Origin: JABDMH01 sp965223165
GTDB taxonomy: Bacteria > Bacteroidota > Bacteroidia > Chitinophagales > Saprospiraceae
Length of the DNA stretch: 64,000 bases
NCBI GenBank assembly: GCA_965223165.1
Contig: CBDCVQ010000016.1
Location: forward strand, 539,193 to 603,192
Direction of reading: 5' to 3'
Positions 1 to 7,009 of this stretch are shown here, piece after piece. The first letter of the stretch is position 1. Every line of letters begins with the position of its first letter. The translations under genes were made by a program, and so were the position numbers. The notes under the pieces were generated by a model. The model had not been told where the DNA came from, did no database searches, and worked only from the letters and a program-made list of their open reading frames with translations.

Positions 1-254
1 TACAGCCACTTGGTCGCTGCAGCCAAACCCAGCAGTGCGCCAAGGAAACCTAAAATCACGGCCGCAAGGAAGGTGGTCTGCGAGATACCCAATGACGCGC
101 TATTGAGCATTTCAGGGGTCAATCCGCTTCCTGTCGCCCCTGCAAGCATCGCCAAGGGCAACTGTCCCAAGAACATTCCGGCAACGACAAATAGAAGTGT
201 GAGTAGAAATAGAAGAAAGCCTCTCTTCCCCTGGGTAGCAATCTGAAAAAACAT
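1..254 (-). CDS. N-terminal part of a polytopic membrane protein, probably CPBP-type protease (cut by window edge)
   Basis: Reading leftwards from an ATG at 254 the frame stays open to the window edge (84 codons), so this is a 5' fragment. The visible part opens with a short polar stretch (MFFQIATQGKRG), then a long hydrophobic segment at about residues 13-42 and a second at about 60-84. The opening, a GK-basic stretch followed by a hydrophobic segment ending in GQLPL, resembles the N-terminus of Bacteroidota CPBP-family intramembrane glutamic endopeptidases; the catalytic EExxxR and later motifs would lie outside the window, so the family is inference. No ribosome binding site is visible. 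An intrinsic terminator lies only 45 nt upstream, inside what would be its leader. Confidence 0.6.
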   Translation of the reverse strand, partial: MFFQIATQGKRGFLLFLLTLLFVVAGMFLGQLPLAMLAGATGSGLTPEMLNSASLGISQTTFLAAVILGFLGALLGLAAATKWL

Positions 255-298
255 GCGCGACTTTGGGCCAAAGGAGTTTACGGGAGGGCCCAAGATAT

Positions 299-326
299 AA
301 AAAACCCGCAGCTCGGTAACTGCGGG
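299..326 (-). terminator. Intrinsic terminator (leftward), 45 nt upstream of the edge gene
   Basis: A perfect 7-bp stem CCCGCAG/CTGCGGG (305-311 with 320-326, 8-nt loop) is followed on the minus strand by six T residues (A299-A304). It is oriented leftwards, yet no leftward gene lies upstream of it before the rightward gene starting at 479. It therefore ends either a short unannotated leftward transcript or acts as an attenuator in the leader of the gene starting at 254. Confidence 0.7.
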
Positions 327-429
327 AAAATTATGGTGTTCGATTTGGTTAATAGACCTTCTATCGGTCTTCCTGCAAAAACCGTGACAATTCTTACAAC
401 TGCCGTCCAAACATGATAGAATTATGTTA

Positions 430-461
430 TTTGAGCGGTTTGAGATATCATTGTAGTTTTG
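430..461 (+). promoter_or_regulatory. Bacteroidota-type promoter for the DUF6580 gene
   Basis: TTTG at 430-433 and TAGTTTTG (TAnnTTTG) at 454-461 are separated by 20 bp, the arrangement of the phylum's primary-sigma promoters. The -7 box ends 17 nt before the ATG at 479, giving a predicted leader of about 10 nt. It also shows that an upstream in-frame ATG at 413 cannot be the start, because it lies before the transcription start. Confidence 0.6.
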
Positions 462-478
462 AGCAAAGAAACTTAGCC

Positions 479-1042
479 ATGAAGCTCGACAAGACCTGGA
501 TCGTAATCACCGCTATGATCGTCATCGCGGCGGGAAGCCGTTTTTTGCCGCACTGGCATAATTTCACCGCTGTGGGTGCCATGGGGCTGTTTGGGGCCGC
601 CTACTTTAAGCAGAAGTATTGGTCACTGCTCGTGCCGCTCTTAGCTCTTTGGGTCAGCGATTTGATACTGAACAATGTGGTGTATGGCCATTACTATGAA
701 GGTTTTGTCTGGTTTGGCGCCAATGTTATCTGGGTGTACGCAGGCTTTGCCGCCATTGTGGGTGTAGGACTGCTACTGCTGAAGGTCGTCAAGCCCGGCC
801 GTGTGCTGCTCGCCGCTGTCCTGGCCTCGGTCGCGTTCTTCTTGATCAGCAACTTTGGATCGTTTGTGCTGGATCCTGGCGGTATTTACCCTAATTCATC
901 CGCTGGTCTACTATCTGCCTACGCGGCTGGCCTTCCCTTTTTCTGGAACTCCCTACTCGCCAACATTGTCTTCTCCTGTGTGCTCTTTGGCATCTATGAG
1001 TTTGCCATCTTGCGAAGGCCTCTCGAGCTCACGCAGCGCTAG
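479..1042 (+). CDS. DUF6580-family integral membrane protein
   Basis: A 187-residue protein with five to six hydrophobic segments and short loops. The stretch SRFLPHWHNFTAVGAMG and the later LWVSDLILNN are the signature of the DUF6580 group (related in shape to ECF-transporter S components), common in Bacteroidota. Function is not established; a role in vitamin or small-molecule uptake would be a guess. The start at 479 is chosen because a full promoter (430-461) ends 17 nt before it and because the family begins just before the first membrane segment; the frame could be extended to 413. It is monocistronic and convergent with the HD phosphohydrolase gene. A cobalamin adenosyltransferase lies 2.3 kb away on the other strand; I found no convincing cobalamin riboswitch here. 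Confidence 0.8.
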   Translation: MKLDKTWIVITAMIVIAAGSRFLPHWHNFTAVGAMGLFGAAYFKQKYWSLLVPLLALWVSDLILNNVVYGHYYEGFVWFGANVIWVYAGFAAIVGVGLLLLKVVKPGRVLLAAVLASVAFFLISNFGSFVLDPGGIYPNSSAGLLSAYAAGLPFFWNSLLANIVFSCVLFGIYEFAILRRPLELTQR

Positions 1043-1098
1043 CGGACCTAGTGGAACGTACCACTGAAAGCGGAATACCCGATCGCCTTCTTTCGTAC

Positions 1099-1139
1099 CC
1101 ATGCTGCATCGCCAGAAAGCCCTACGTGCCGCAGCATGG
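1099..1139. terminator. Possible bidirectional terminator hairpin between convergent genes
   Basis: A perfect 9-bp inverted repeat, CCATGCTGC (1099-1107) and GCAGCATGG (1131-1139), sits in the 175-bp gap between two converging genes. The loop is long (23 nt) and there is no clear T tract, so termination is inferred mainly from position. Confidence 0.3.
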
Positions 1140-1217
1140 CGGGATGTTCGGTTCTGTCTCTACGATTGGGCGCGAAACAATAGTGATCCATGCATTCTTT
1201 TCGATGCTATGTGTCCA

Positions 1218-3281
1218 CTAGCGAGCGGGCTCCGGATACTCGACCCGTATGTGATGTATGCTTTTTAGCACCTGCTTGAAGGTCTGGCGCGCCGATTCCA
1301 CCTCCTCAAAAGATATCGCTGCCTCGACGAGTTGATGCTGGTCCAGCTTGAACTGGATGATGCGGTCCACTAGGTCAGAGATGTCGGACTCCGTGGGCTC
1401 CTTGAGACTCTTGCAAGCCGCCTCGATGCTATCCGCCAGCATGAGGATGACCTGCTCTCGTGTCTTGGGCCTGGGTCCGGGATAACGAAACTGGCCTTCC
1501 TCCGCGGGATCTCCGCCGTCCTTAATAAAGGTCTGGTAGAAGTACTCCACCCTTGTCGTACCATGATGCGTGTTGATGAAGTCAATAATGACTTGCGGAA
1601 GCCGAGCCTTTCTTGCCATCTTTTCGCCTTCGATCACGTGGTCGATAATATGGCGCGCGCTCTGTGCAGCGTCCATCTCATCATGGGGGTTACTGGTGGA
1701 TTGGTTTTCGATAAAGACCGCGGGCTCCTTGATTTTGCCGATATCGTGATAGAGCGCAGCTACCTTGACGAGCTGGGTATCTCCTCCGATCTTGTCCAGG
1801 GCCGCCTCCGCCAAATTGCCGACTTGCAAAGAGTGCTGAAACGTGCCGGGAGCTTTGAGCGAGAGGTCTTTGAGCAAGGGTTTATTTAGATCGGCCAACT
1901 CAGATAAGCGCATGGACGATGTGAAGCCAAAGACACGCTCCAGGAGCGGCACCAATGGATAGGCCAGCAGGGTTAGGACCACATTAAGGGTAAACCAAAC
2001 ATATATAGACCAATCCACGGTCTCAATGCTGCCCTCCTTGATCAGAGACAGGCCCAGATATCCGAGGCAGTAGGCCAGAAAGATGAGCAGAATCGTCGTG
2101 AAGAACTTAGAGGAATATCGCGTCACCTGATTGGCTAGCACGGCCACCACACCCGCCAGAATCTGTAAGAAGGTAAACTCATAGCCCAGGGACGACAGAA
2201 AGCTAGCGAGCAATACAATGGCAATCATCGTAAAGAGGGCGAGGCCATCGTTATAGAAAGTCTTGATCACGATGGGCGCGATGCAAAAGGGGATCATATA
2301 GGCACTCAGGGTCCCGTTGGCCTCGACCACATGCACCAGGTAGCTGAACAAGACCAGCCACAGCATGACAAAGGTGAGCTTGCGGGGACTATCAAAAACC
2401 GGTCGGTGATGCGTCTGGATAAAGGAGAGAAGAATACCCACGATTAGCAGCGTGAGCAGCAAATAGCCACCCATGACCACCCAACGACTTTTGTTGGCTG
2501 ACAACTCCGCCTCGTATCGCTGCTGATATGACAGGAGTCGCAGAAAGATATCGGACGTGATCAGGCCGTTCTTTGGCACGATCAGATCGCCTTGGCTCAC
2601 CTTGCCTCTTACCCTCGATATCTTCTGTCGTGCTGCCTCCGCAAACTTCTCCCCGATCTCTGCATCAAAGCGAATATTTGGCCTTATTTCTCTTTCGATC
2701 AGCGGATACAATACCGATGCATCCGACAACCCGCTTTCCGACAGTTCATGTCGCACCAGCTCCAAAGCGTCGTCGACATAGAGTGGGTGCCCCTCGTACA
2801 GCCGGTTGCCAGCAAGGATCCGCTTGGCTGCTGATTCGGGTAGATCAGTACTGTCTCCGTCCATGATGCCCAACGCATAGAACTTATTGAGGACGGATTT
2901 GCCTTTGAGGCTGTAGGTTCGGCCATTAGCCAGGATGTGTCCATGCACCTCCGGATCGAGTGAAGGCAAGATTTGGGTCAGCGCCGCTTGAAAATTGCTG
3001 ATGGCCTGCTCCGAGACGGAGGTGTCGCGTACAAAATAATAGGCATGCTCACGATTTACCTGGGCCAACGCACTGTCGATCTCGCTCTGCGGCTTGAGAA
3101 TAGCAAAATCGAAGGGAGCTACCAGATCCTCATACCTCCAGACCTGCCCCTCCTGAAACTCATACTTGAATCGAGTATGATTGGGAAATATCAGACTTAT
3201 GAGGAATACGATCAGCAACAGTATCCCATAGGTCACAATCTCGTGCCGATGTTCAGTCACCCACCTCAGTAACCCACGCAT
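1218..3281 (-). CDS. 7TM-HD family phosphohydrolase (PgpH-type, probable c-di-AMP phosphodiesterase)
   Basis: 687 residues with the PgpH/YqfF architecture: an N-terminal membrane segment (about 16-33), a long extracytoplasmic 7TMR-HDED region (about 35-265), seven closely spaced membrane segments (about 268-450) and a cytoplasmic HD domain. Metal-binding residues visible are H483, the HD pair in YHDIGK (512-513), H544, the HH pair in THHGT (572-573) and D617. Family members such as Listeria PgpH hydrolyse cyclic di-AMP, so this enzyme probably lowers c-di-AMP in response to an outside signal; substrate is inference. It is the last gene of a leftward operon, only 3 bp after the cobalamin adenosyltransferase stop. 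No diadenylate cyclase is in the window. Confidence 0.88.
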   Translation of the reverse strand: MRGLLRWVTEHRHEIVTYGILLLIVFLISLIFPNHTRFKYEFQEGQVWRYEDLVAPFDFAILKPQSEIDSALAQVNREHAYYFVRDTSVSEQAISNFQAALTQILPSLDPEVHGHILANGRTYSLKGKSVLNKFYALGIMDGDSTDLPESAAKRILAGNRLYEGHPLYVDDALELVRHELSESGLSDASVLYPLIEREIRPNIRFDAEIGEKFAEAARQKISRVRGKVSQGDLIVPKNGLITSDIFLRLLSYQQRYEAELSANKSRWVVMGGYLLLTLLIVGILLSFIQTHHRPVFDSPRKLTFVMLWLVLFSYLVHVVEANGTLSAYMIPFCIAPIVIKTFYNDGLALFTMIAIVLLASFLSSLGYEFTFLQILAGVVAVLANQVTRYSSKFFTTILLIFLAYCLGYLGLSLIKEGSIETVDWSIYVWFTLNVVLTLLAYPLVPLLERVFGFTSSMRLSELADLNKPLLKDLSLKAPGTFQHSLQVGNLAEAALDKIGGDTQLVKVAALYHDIGKIKEPAVFIENQSTSNPHDEMDAAQSARHIIDHVIEGEKMARKARLPQVIIDFINTHHGTTRVEYFYQTFIKDGGDPAEEGQFRYPGPRPKTREQVILMLADSIEAACKSLKEPTESDISDLVDRIIQFKLDQHQLVEAAISFEEVESARQTFKQVLKSIHHIRVEYPEPAR

Positions 3282-3284
3282 ATC

Positions 3285-3830
3285 TTATCCTTTGCTGGTC
3301 CAACGCACTTCTTCGACTCCTCGTTCCTGCGCAATGTGCCGTGCTAACATGAAGAAATAGTCAGATAGGCGGTTCAAATATATCAGCACGCCGCTCGGGA
3401 TATCTGCCCCATGGCTCAACGAGATCACTCGACGCTCCGCCCTTCGACAGATGGTGCGGCAGATGTGTGCCAGGCTTACTAGCTCATCGCCTCCCGGTAA
3501 AATGAAATCTCTCAACGGCGCTAACTCTGCTGCAAGCTCGTCAATCCATCCCTCGATCTTGGTGGCCTCGGCCAAAGCATCGAGTCGAATGGGTGCGGTG
3601 GTACCCGGGGCCGTAGCCAAGGTCGAACCCAGGTCAAAAAGCGTGTGCTGAATGTCCAGTAAATGCTGTCTTTGTGCCAGGCCCTTCATCCCATCGGCGA
3701 GCAGGCCGAGAAAAGAATTTAGCTCGTCAATGGTACCGTAGGCCTCAATTCTAATATCGTCCTTGCCGAGCCGCTGTCCGCCAAAAAGTGCTGTCGTTCC
3801 GTCGTCGCCCTTCCGTGTATATATCTTCAT
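3285..3830 (-). CDS. PduO-type cob(I)alamin adenosyltransferase
   Basis: Transfers the adenosyl group of ATP to cob(I)alamin, making coenzyme B12 for enzymes such as methylmalonyl-CoA mutase. The 181-residue protein opens with MKIYTRKGDDGTTALFGG, the ATP-binding signature of PduO/MMAB enzymes, followed by the IEAYGTIDELNSFLG helix, and near the C-terminus shows FILPGG and RAERRV and NRLSDYFF, which line the active site in the family. The start at 3830 (or the adjacent ATG at 3833) is chosen because the conserved domain begins there; the frame extends about 39 codons upstream without homology. A TAnnTTTA box about 20 nt upstream could give an internal promoter. It lies between an ABC ATPase and pgpH on the same strand. 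Confidence 0.9.
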   Translation of the reverse strand: MKIYTRKGDDGTTALFGGQRLGKDDIRIEAYGTIDELNSFLGLLADGMKGLAQRQHLLDIQHTLFDLGSTLATAPGTTAPIRLDALAEATKIEGWIDELAAELAPLRDFILPGGDELVSLAHICRTICRRAERRVISLSHGADIPSGVLIYLNRLSDYFFMLARHIAQERGVEEVRWTSKG

Positions 3831-3915
3831 CATCTCGGTCCCCTGCCTAAACAGATAAAGGTAACAATTCTGCGTGCGACCTCGAGGTCTACATGGAGAT
3901 CGGGATGTCGGATGT

Positions 3916-4614
3916 CTAAGCGACCTTGGACGGATTGAGCATGTCACTCTCTATCTCGCCATCGCGCAGTCGCACCACTCGGTGGGCATGCTCCGCAATG
4001 TCCTGCTCGTGCGTCACGAGAATGATCGTGTGGCCGGCCTCATGAAGCTTTTCCAGGATGTCCATGATCTCGTATGAGGTCTTGGTGTCCAGGTTTCCGG
4101 TGGGCTCATCGGCCAGAATGATCGAAGGATCATTGACCAGCGCTCTGGCTACAGCCACCCGCTGCCGCTGCCCACCCGAGAGTTCATTGGGTTTGTGGTC
4201 AATCCGGTCGGCCAGCCCCACGGTCCCCAGGACTTCCCTCGACTTGTCCGTTCGTTTGTCCTTGCTCAATCCGGCATAGACCAAAGGGAGAGCTACATTG
4301 TCCAGAGCACTCAATCGGGGTAAGAGATTAAACGTCTGAAAGACAAAGCCAATGCGCTGATTGCGAATGACTGCCAATTCATCGTCGGCCATCTCACTGA
4401 CGCGCTCTCCACTGAGGAAATACTCTCCGGTCGTGGGCGTATCCAAACAACCCAGCAGATTCATCAAGGTCGATTTGCCTGACCCCGAGGGACCCATAAG
4501 AGCCACAAATTCATTGGGGTAGATATCTAAGTCTATGGAGCGAAGAGCTCGCACCTCCGTGGAGCCCATCTGATAGGTCTTCGAAAGGTTCTTGACAGCG
4601 ATGACTGGTTTCAT
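3916..4614 (-). CDS. ABC transporter ATP-binding protein, MacB/LolD type
   Basis: A 232-residue ATPase with all motifs: Walker A GPSGSGKST (41-49), Q-loop VFQTFNLLP, signature LSGGQRQRVA (145-154), Walker B IILADEPT (165-172) and the switch histidine in VTHEQD (about 202). The 'LMNLLGCLDTPTTGEY' stretch and overall length match the MacB/LolD/FtsE-like group, which drives lipoprotein release or efflux through a MacB-like permease rather than import. No permease is adjacent: its neighbours are gatC upstream (11 bp) and the adenosyltransferase downstream (85 bp). Substrate is unknown; the partner permease must be encoded elsewhere. Confidence 0.88.
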   Translation of the reverse strand: MKPVIAVKNLSKTYQMGSTEVRALRSIDLDIYPNEFVALMGPSGSGKSTLMNLLGCLDTPTTGEYFLSGERVSEMADDELAVIRNQRIGFVFQTFNLLPRLSALDNVALPLVYAGLSKDKRTDKSREVLGTVGLADRIDHKPNELSGGQRQRVAVARALVNDPSIILADEPTGNLDTKTSYEIMDILEKLHEAGHTIILVTHEQDIAEHAHRVVRLRDGEIESDMLNPSKVA

Positions 4615-4625
4615 ATGGTGTGTAT

Positions 4626-4919
4626 TTATGTGCGTTTGATCACTTTAGGAACGGTAAAATAGGTGTCAACCTTGTTTGGTGCATTGCGCAGGGCCTCCGC
4701 CTGGTCCAACTGACCTTTCACCTCGTCCTCTCTCAGCACCGAGTGCACATCGGTCATATGTATCAGTGGTTCCACCTCCGTAGTATCGACTTCATCCAGC
4801 TTCTCTACCATGGCTAAGATGTCTTCCAAGTCCTTTCTAAGGTGCTCCCGCTCATCCGCCGACAATTTCAACCGGGCCAGCTTCTCCAACTTTAATATTA
4901 GCGCTTCATCAATTGTCAT
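4626..4919 (-). CDS. gatC: Asp-tRNA(Asn)/Glu-tRNA(Gln) amidotransferase subunit C
   Basis: 97 residues, the usual GatC length. GatC is the small subunit that wraps around GatA and GatB, which convert Glu-tRNA(Gln) and Asp-tRNA(Asn) to the amidated forms. Visible family features are the N-terminal LILKLEKLARLKLSADE helix, the DLEDILAMVEKLDEVDT helix-turn, and EPLIHMTDVHSVLREDE near the C-terminus. It is first in a leftward operon ahead of the ABC ATPase, and gatA/gatB are not in the window, which is usual in this phylum. A minus-strand TATTTTG box at 4956-4962 is the likely promoter. Confidence 0.93.
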   Translation of the reverse strand: MTIDEALILKLEKLARLKLSADEREHLRKDLEDILAMVEKLDEVDTTEVEPLIHMTDVHSVLREDEVKGQLDQAEALRNAPNKVDTYFTVPKVIKRT

Positions 4920-4955
4920 TCTCAGTTCTTAGATGGAGGTCAAAATCGGGTCGTC

Positions 4956-4962
4956 CAAAATA
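4956..4962 (-). promoter_or_regulatory. -7 box (TATTTTG) for the gatC operon
   Basis: CAAAATA on the plus strand reads TATTTTG leftwards, the TA-N-TTTG variant of the phylum's -7 element, 36 nt before the gatC ATG. It mirrors the box for the divergent kinase gene. Confidence 0.35.
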
Positions 4963-4998
4963 TGGATCTAATGTACTAGTATTGATTTTTAGAAGTCG

Positions 4999-5005
4999 TA
5001 TTTTG
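4999..5005 (+). promoter_or_regulatory. -7 box (TATTTTG) for the deoxynucleoside kinase-avidin pair
   Basis: TATTTTG ends 35 nt before the kinase ATG at 5041. With the leftward copy at 4956-4962 it makes a symmetric divergent promoter region of about 120 bp. Confidence 0.35.
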
Positions 5006-5040
5006 CCCGAAATCTTAAACCTGACCGCCTTTATCACTTA

Positions 5041-5673
5041 ATGTCTGCCGTCAAAGCCAAGTATATCGCTGTCGCGGGAAACATCGGCGCCGGCAAGACG
5101 ACCCTCAGCACTCAGCTAGCCAAGTATTACAATTGGCAGGTACATTACGAAGACGCGGATAATAATCCCTATCTGGCTGACTTCTATGACGACATGAAGC
5201 GTTGGGCTTTTAATCTGCAGATCTACTTTCTTAACAGCCGATATAAGCAGGTGCTCAAGATCTTGCAGGGAGAAAGTACGATCATCCAGGACCGGACGAT
5301 CTATGAAGACGCCTACATTTTTGCACCCAACCTGCACGAGATGGGCCTGATGTCAACACGCGACTTCCAAAATTATCTCGACCTCTTTCAAACCATGAGC
5401 TCGCAGGTCAGTGGCCCGGATCTTTTGATTTACCTACGGGCAAATATTCCCACATTGGTCAGCCGAATTCACGAGCGAGGGAGGGACTATGAGGGCAGCA
5501 TGAGTCTGGACTACTTGAAGAAATTGAATCAACGCTACGAGGAGTGGATCGGCAACTACGATGAAGGGAAGCTCCTCATTATCGATGCCGACAATGTCGA
5601 CTTTCGCAACAATCCGGAGGATCTGGGGATCGTGATCGACCAAGTATCGAGTCAACTCCATGGATTGTTTTAA
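5041..5673 (+). CDS. Deoxynucleoside kinase
   Basis: Phosphorylates deoxynucleosides to monophosphates for dNTP salvage in the cytoplasm. The 210-residue protein has the P-loop GNIGAGKT (residues 13-20), the substrate-site stretch DNNPYLADFY, the DRTIYEDAYIF motif (the family's DRS catalytic region) and the arginine-rich RIHERGRDYE lid segment, in the usual order of dNK/dCK-type kinases. The base specificity cannot be told from sequence. The stop codon TAA (5671-5673) shares its last A with the ATG of the downstream avidin gene, so the two are almost certainly cotranscribed and perhaps translationally coupled. No metabolic link between the two is obvious. Confidence 0.9.
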   Translation: MSAVKAKYIAVAGNIGAGKTTLSTQLAKYYNWQVHYEDADNNPYLADFYDDMKRWAFNLQIYFLNSRYKQVLKILQGESTIIQDRTIYEDAYIFAPNLHEMGLMSTRDFQNYLDLFQTMSSQVSGPDLLIYLRANIPTLVSRIHERGRDYEGSMSLDYLKKLNQRYEEWIGNYDEGKLLIIDADNVDFRNNPEDLGIVIDQVSSQLHGLF

Positions 5674-6101
5674 TGCAAGGCATGGTGCTGCTCATCCATA
5701 GCTTTTATCTATTATTGACTTTGGCTCCGCCTTCAGATACTAGCTGCCACCTGGTGGGCGTCTGGCAAAACGACTTGGGCTCACAACTCTTGATTGACTC
5801 CGTCAGCGTGTCGGGTGAACTGTGCGGAAGCTACCGCTCGCTGCCCAGCGTGGAAGGCAAAATATTTGCCCTGCAGGGATATGTCAATCAAGATGACGAA
5901 CAATCCGGCGGGGCCATCGCGCTTAGCTTTGCCGTCCGGTGGGAAGGCTTCGGCAGTCTGACTTCCTGGGCCGGTTATGTGGATGCCGACTCGAGCGGAT
6001 GTTACATCAAGACCATGTGGCACCTGGTGCGTCCACAATCGGAGGAGCCGTGGGAACGCATCATCACCAACAGTTCTACCTTCAGGCGTGTGGAGCCCTA
6101 G
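5673..6101 (+). CDS. Secreted avidin/streptavidin-family biotin-binding protein
   Basis: 142 residues: a hydrophobic export signal (about 1-20), then a complete avidin domain. Aligned by eye with streptavidin, the biotin contacts are present: W31-Q-N33-D-L35-G-S37 (streptavidin N23, L25, S27), Y54 and S56 (Y43, S45), W90 (W79), S95, T97 and W99 (S88, T90, W92), W116 and L118 (W108, L110), and W127, matching W120 that reaches into the neighbouring subunit. Streptavidin D128 is replaced by S135, and the loop between W90 and S95 is about four residues shorter. Three cysteines (25, 51, 110) could form a disulfide, as in chicken avidin. Expected role is sequestering extracellular biotin, as a defence or scavenging protein. 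The start overlaps the kinase stop by one base. I am confident of the family; affinity and oligomer state are unknown. Confidence 0.9.
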   Translation: MQGMVLLIHSFYLLLTLAPPSDTSCHLVGVWQNDLGSQLLIDSVSVSGELCGSYRSLPSVEGKIFALQGYVNQDDEQSGGAIALSFAVRWEGFGSLTSWAGYVDADSSGCYIKTMWHLVRPQSEEPWERIITNSSTFRRVEP

Positions 6102-6279
6102 CATCCAGCCTCATCACCCAAGCCATTTTGTCTGCGTCACCGATGGGGGTCTGGCTAGCGTCAGATCTTGCTCGGCTCAGATGGTAGATCCCTGCGGCAA
6201 GCATGAGGTGAAACAGGATGGTAGCTATCACCGCTATTGTTCGAAACTTGCGAGCCCTTCTTTGTTCTCTAGCCGTCAT
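6082..6279 (-). CDS. Small single-span membrane protein (uncertain gene)
   Basis: A 65-codon frame running into the 3' end of the avidin gene (20-bp convergent overlap). The product has a basic N-terminus (REQRRARKFR), one clear membrane segment (about 13-33, TIAVIATILFHLMLAAGIYHL) and a short polar tail, giving a positive-inside N-terminus. AAAAGGAG lies directly before the ATG, too close for an ideal Shine-Dalgarno. The gap it fills would otherwise be 251 bp. It has no recognised domain; chance is possible at this length. Confidence 0.45.
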   Translation of the reverse strand: MTAREQRRARKFRTIAVIATILFHLMLAAGIYHLSRARSDASQTPIGDADKMAWVMRLDARAPHA

Positions 6280-6352
6280 CTCCTTTTATTTGCAAGACGA
6301 CGCTACTGCCAGTCGTAATTTTAAGATTCCGTTAAAAAAACCTAAGCCACAT

Positions 6353-7009
6353 ATGTCCGTCCACCAGATTTGCCTCTTACTCCTCCTCTTCGCCACTTCA
6401 CCCCGGGCTCATGGTCAAGATCCCCTGCGTTTTGCCGACCAAATTCGAGCCTACGACAAGCAACCCATACCGGTGGATGAGCCCCTTATTGTTTTTACGG
6501 GAAGCTCTAGCATTCGCATGTGGAAAAACACTGCGGCATACTTTCCCGAGTACACGATCTTGAATCGTGGTTTTGGAGGTTCGCACATGTCGGACCTCCT
6601 TCACTTTGCCGAGGAGTTGATCATTCGATATCGGCCAAGCCAGGTATTCATCTATGAGGGCGACAACGACCTGGGAGCCGGCAAGACGTCCGCCCAGATT
6701 TTGAGCACGACCAAGGAGCTGGTGCAGTTGCTCCAATCTAAACTCCCTAAGATGGAGATTGTCCTGATCTCTCCCAAGCCCAGTATAGCCCGATGGGACC
6801 GCGCGGATAGCTACCGTGAGCTAAATCGTCTGCTGGCCGCCTACGCGGAGGATCAAACAGGTGTCAGCTTTGCAGATGTGTGGTCCCCTATGATCGACGC
6901 TGATGGCGAAGTCATGAAGGACATCTTTCTCAAGGACGGGCTACATATGAACGCCAAAGGCTATGACATCTGGGCGAATGTGATTGGTCCCATGCTACGC
7001 AACGACTAG
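6353..7009 (+). CDS. Secreted SGNH/GDSL-family hydrolase
   Basis: 218 residues from the ATG at 6353, chosen because a typical export signal (CLLLLLFATSPRAHGQ) follows directly; upstream in-frame codons from 6218 encode no signal. The four SGNH blocks are visible: GSSSIRMW (block I, nucleophile serine), GFGGSHMSD (block II Gly), EGDNDLG (block III Asn) and DGLHMNAKGY (block V, catalytic Asp-His). Members of this group are esterases, lysophospholipases or carbohydrate deacetylases; the substrate cannot be predicted. The stop codon TAG (7007-7009) lies inside the left end of a MITE-like repeat. Confidence 0.88.
   Translation: MSVHQICLLLLLFATSPRAHGQDPLRFADQIRAYDKQPIPVDEPLIVFTGSSSIRMWKNTAAYFPEYTILNRGFGGSHMSDLLHFAEELIIRYRPSQVFIYEGDNDLGAGKTSAQILSTTKELVQLLQSKLPKMEIVLISPKPSIARWDRADSYRELNRLLAAYAEDQTGVSFADVWSPMIDADGEVMKDIFLKDGLHMNAKGYDIWANVIGPMLRND

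Noticed and set aside
413..478. Possible cobalamin riboswitch upstream of the DUF6580 gene or the adenosyltransferase
   Set aside because: No B12-box (AGCCACTG) or the other conserved segments could be found in either upstream region, and the predicted DUF6580 leader is only about 10 nt long.
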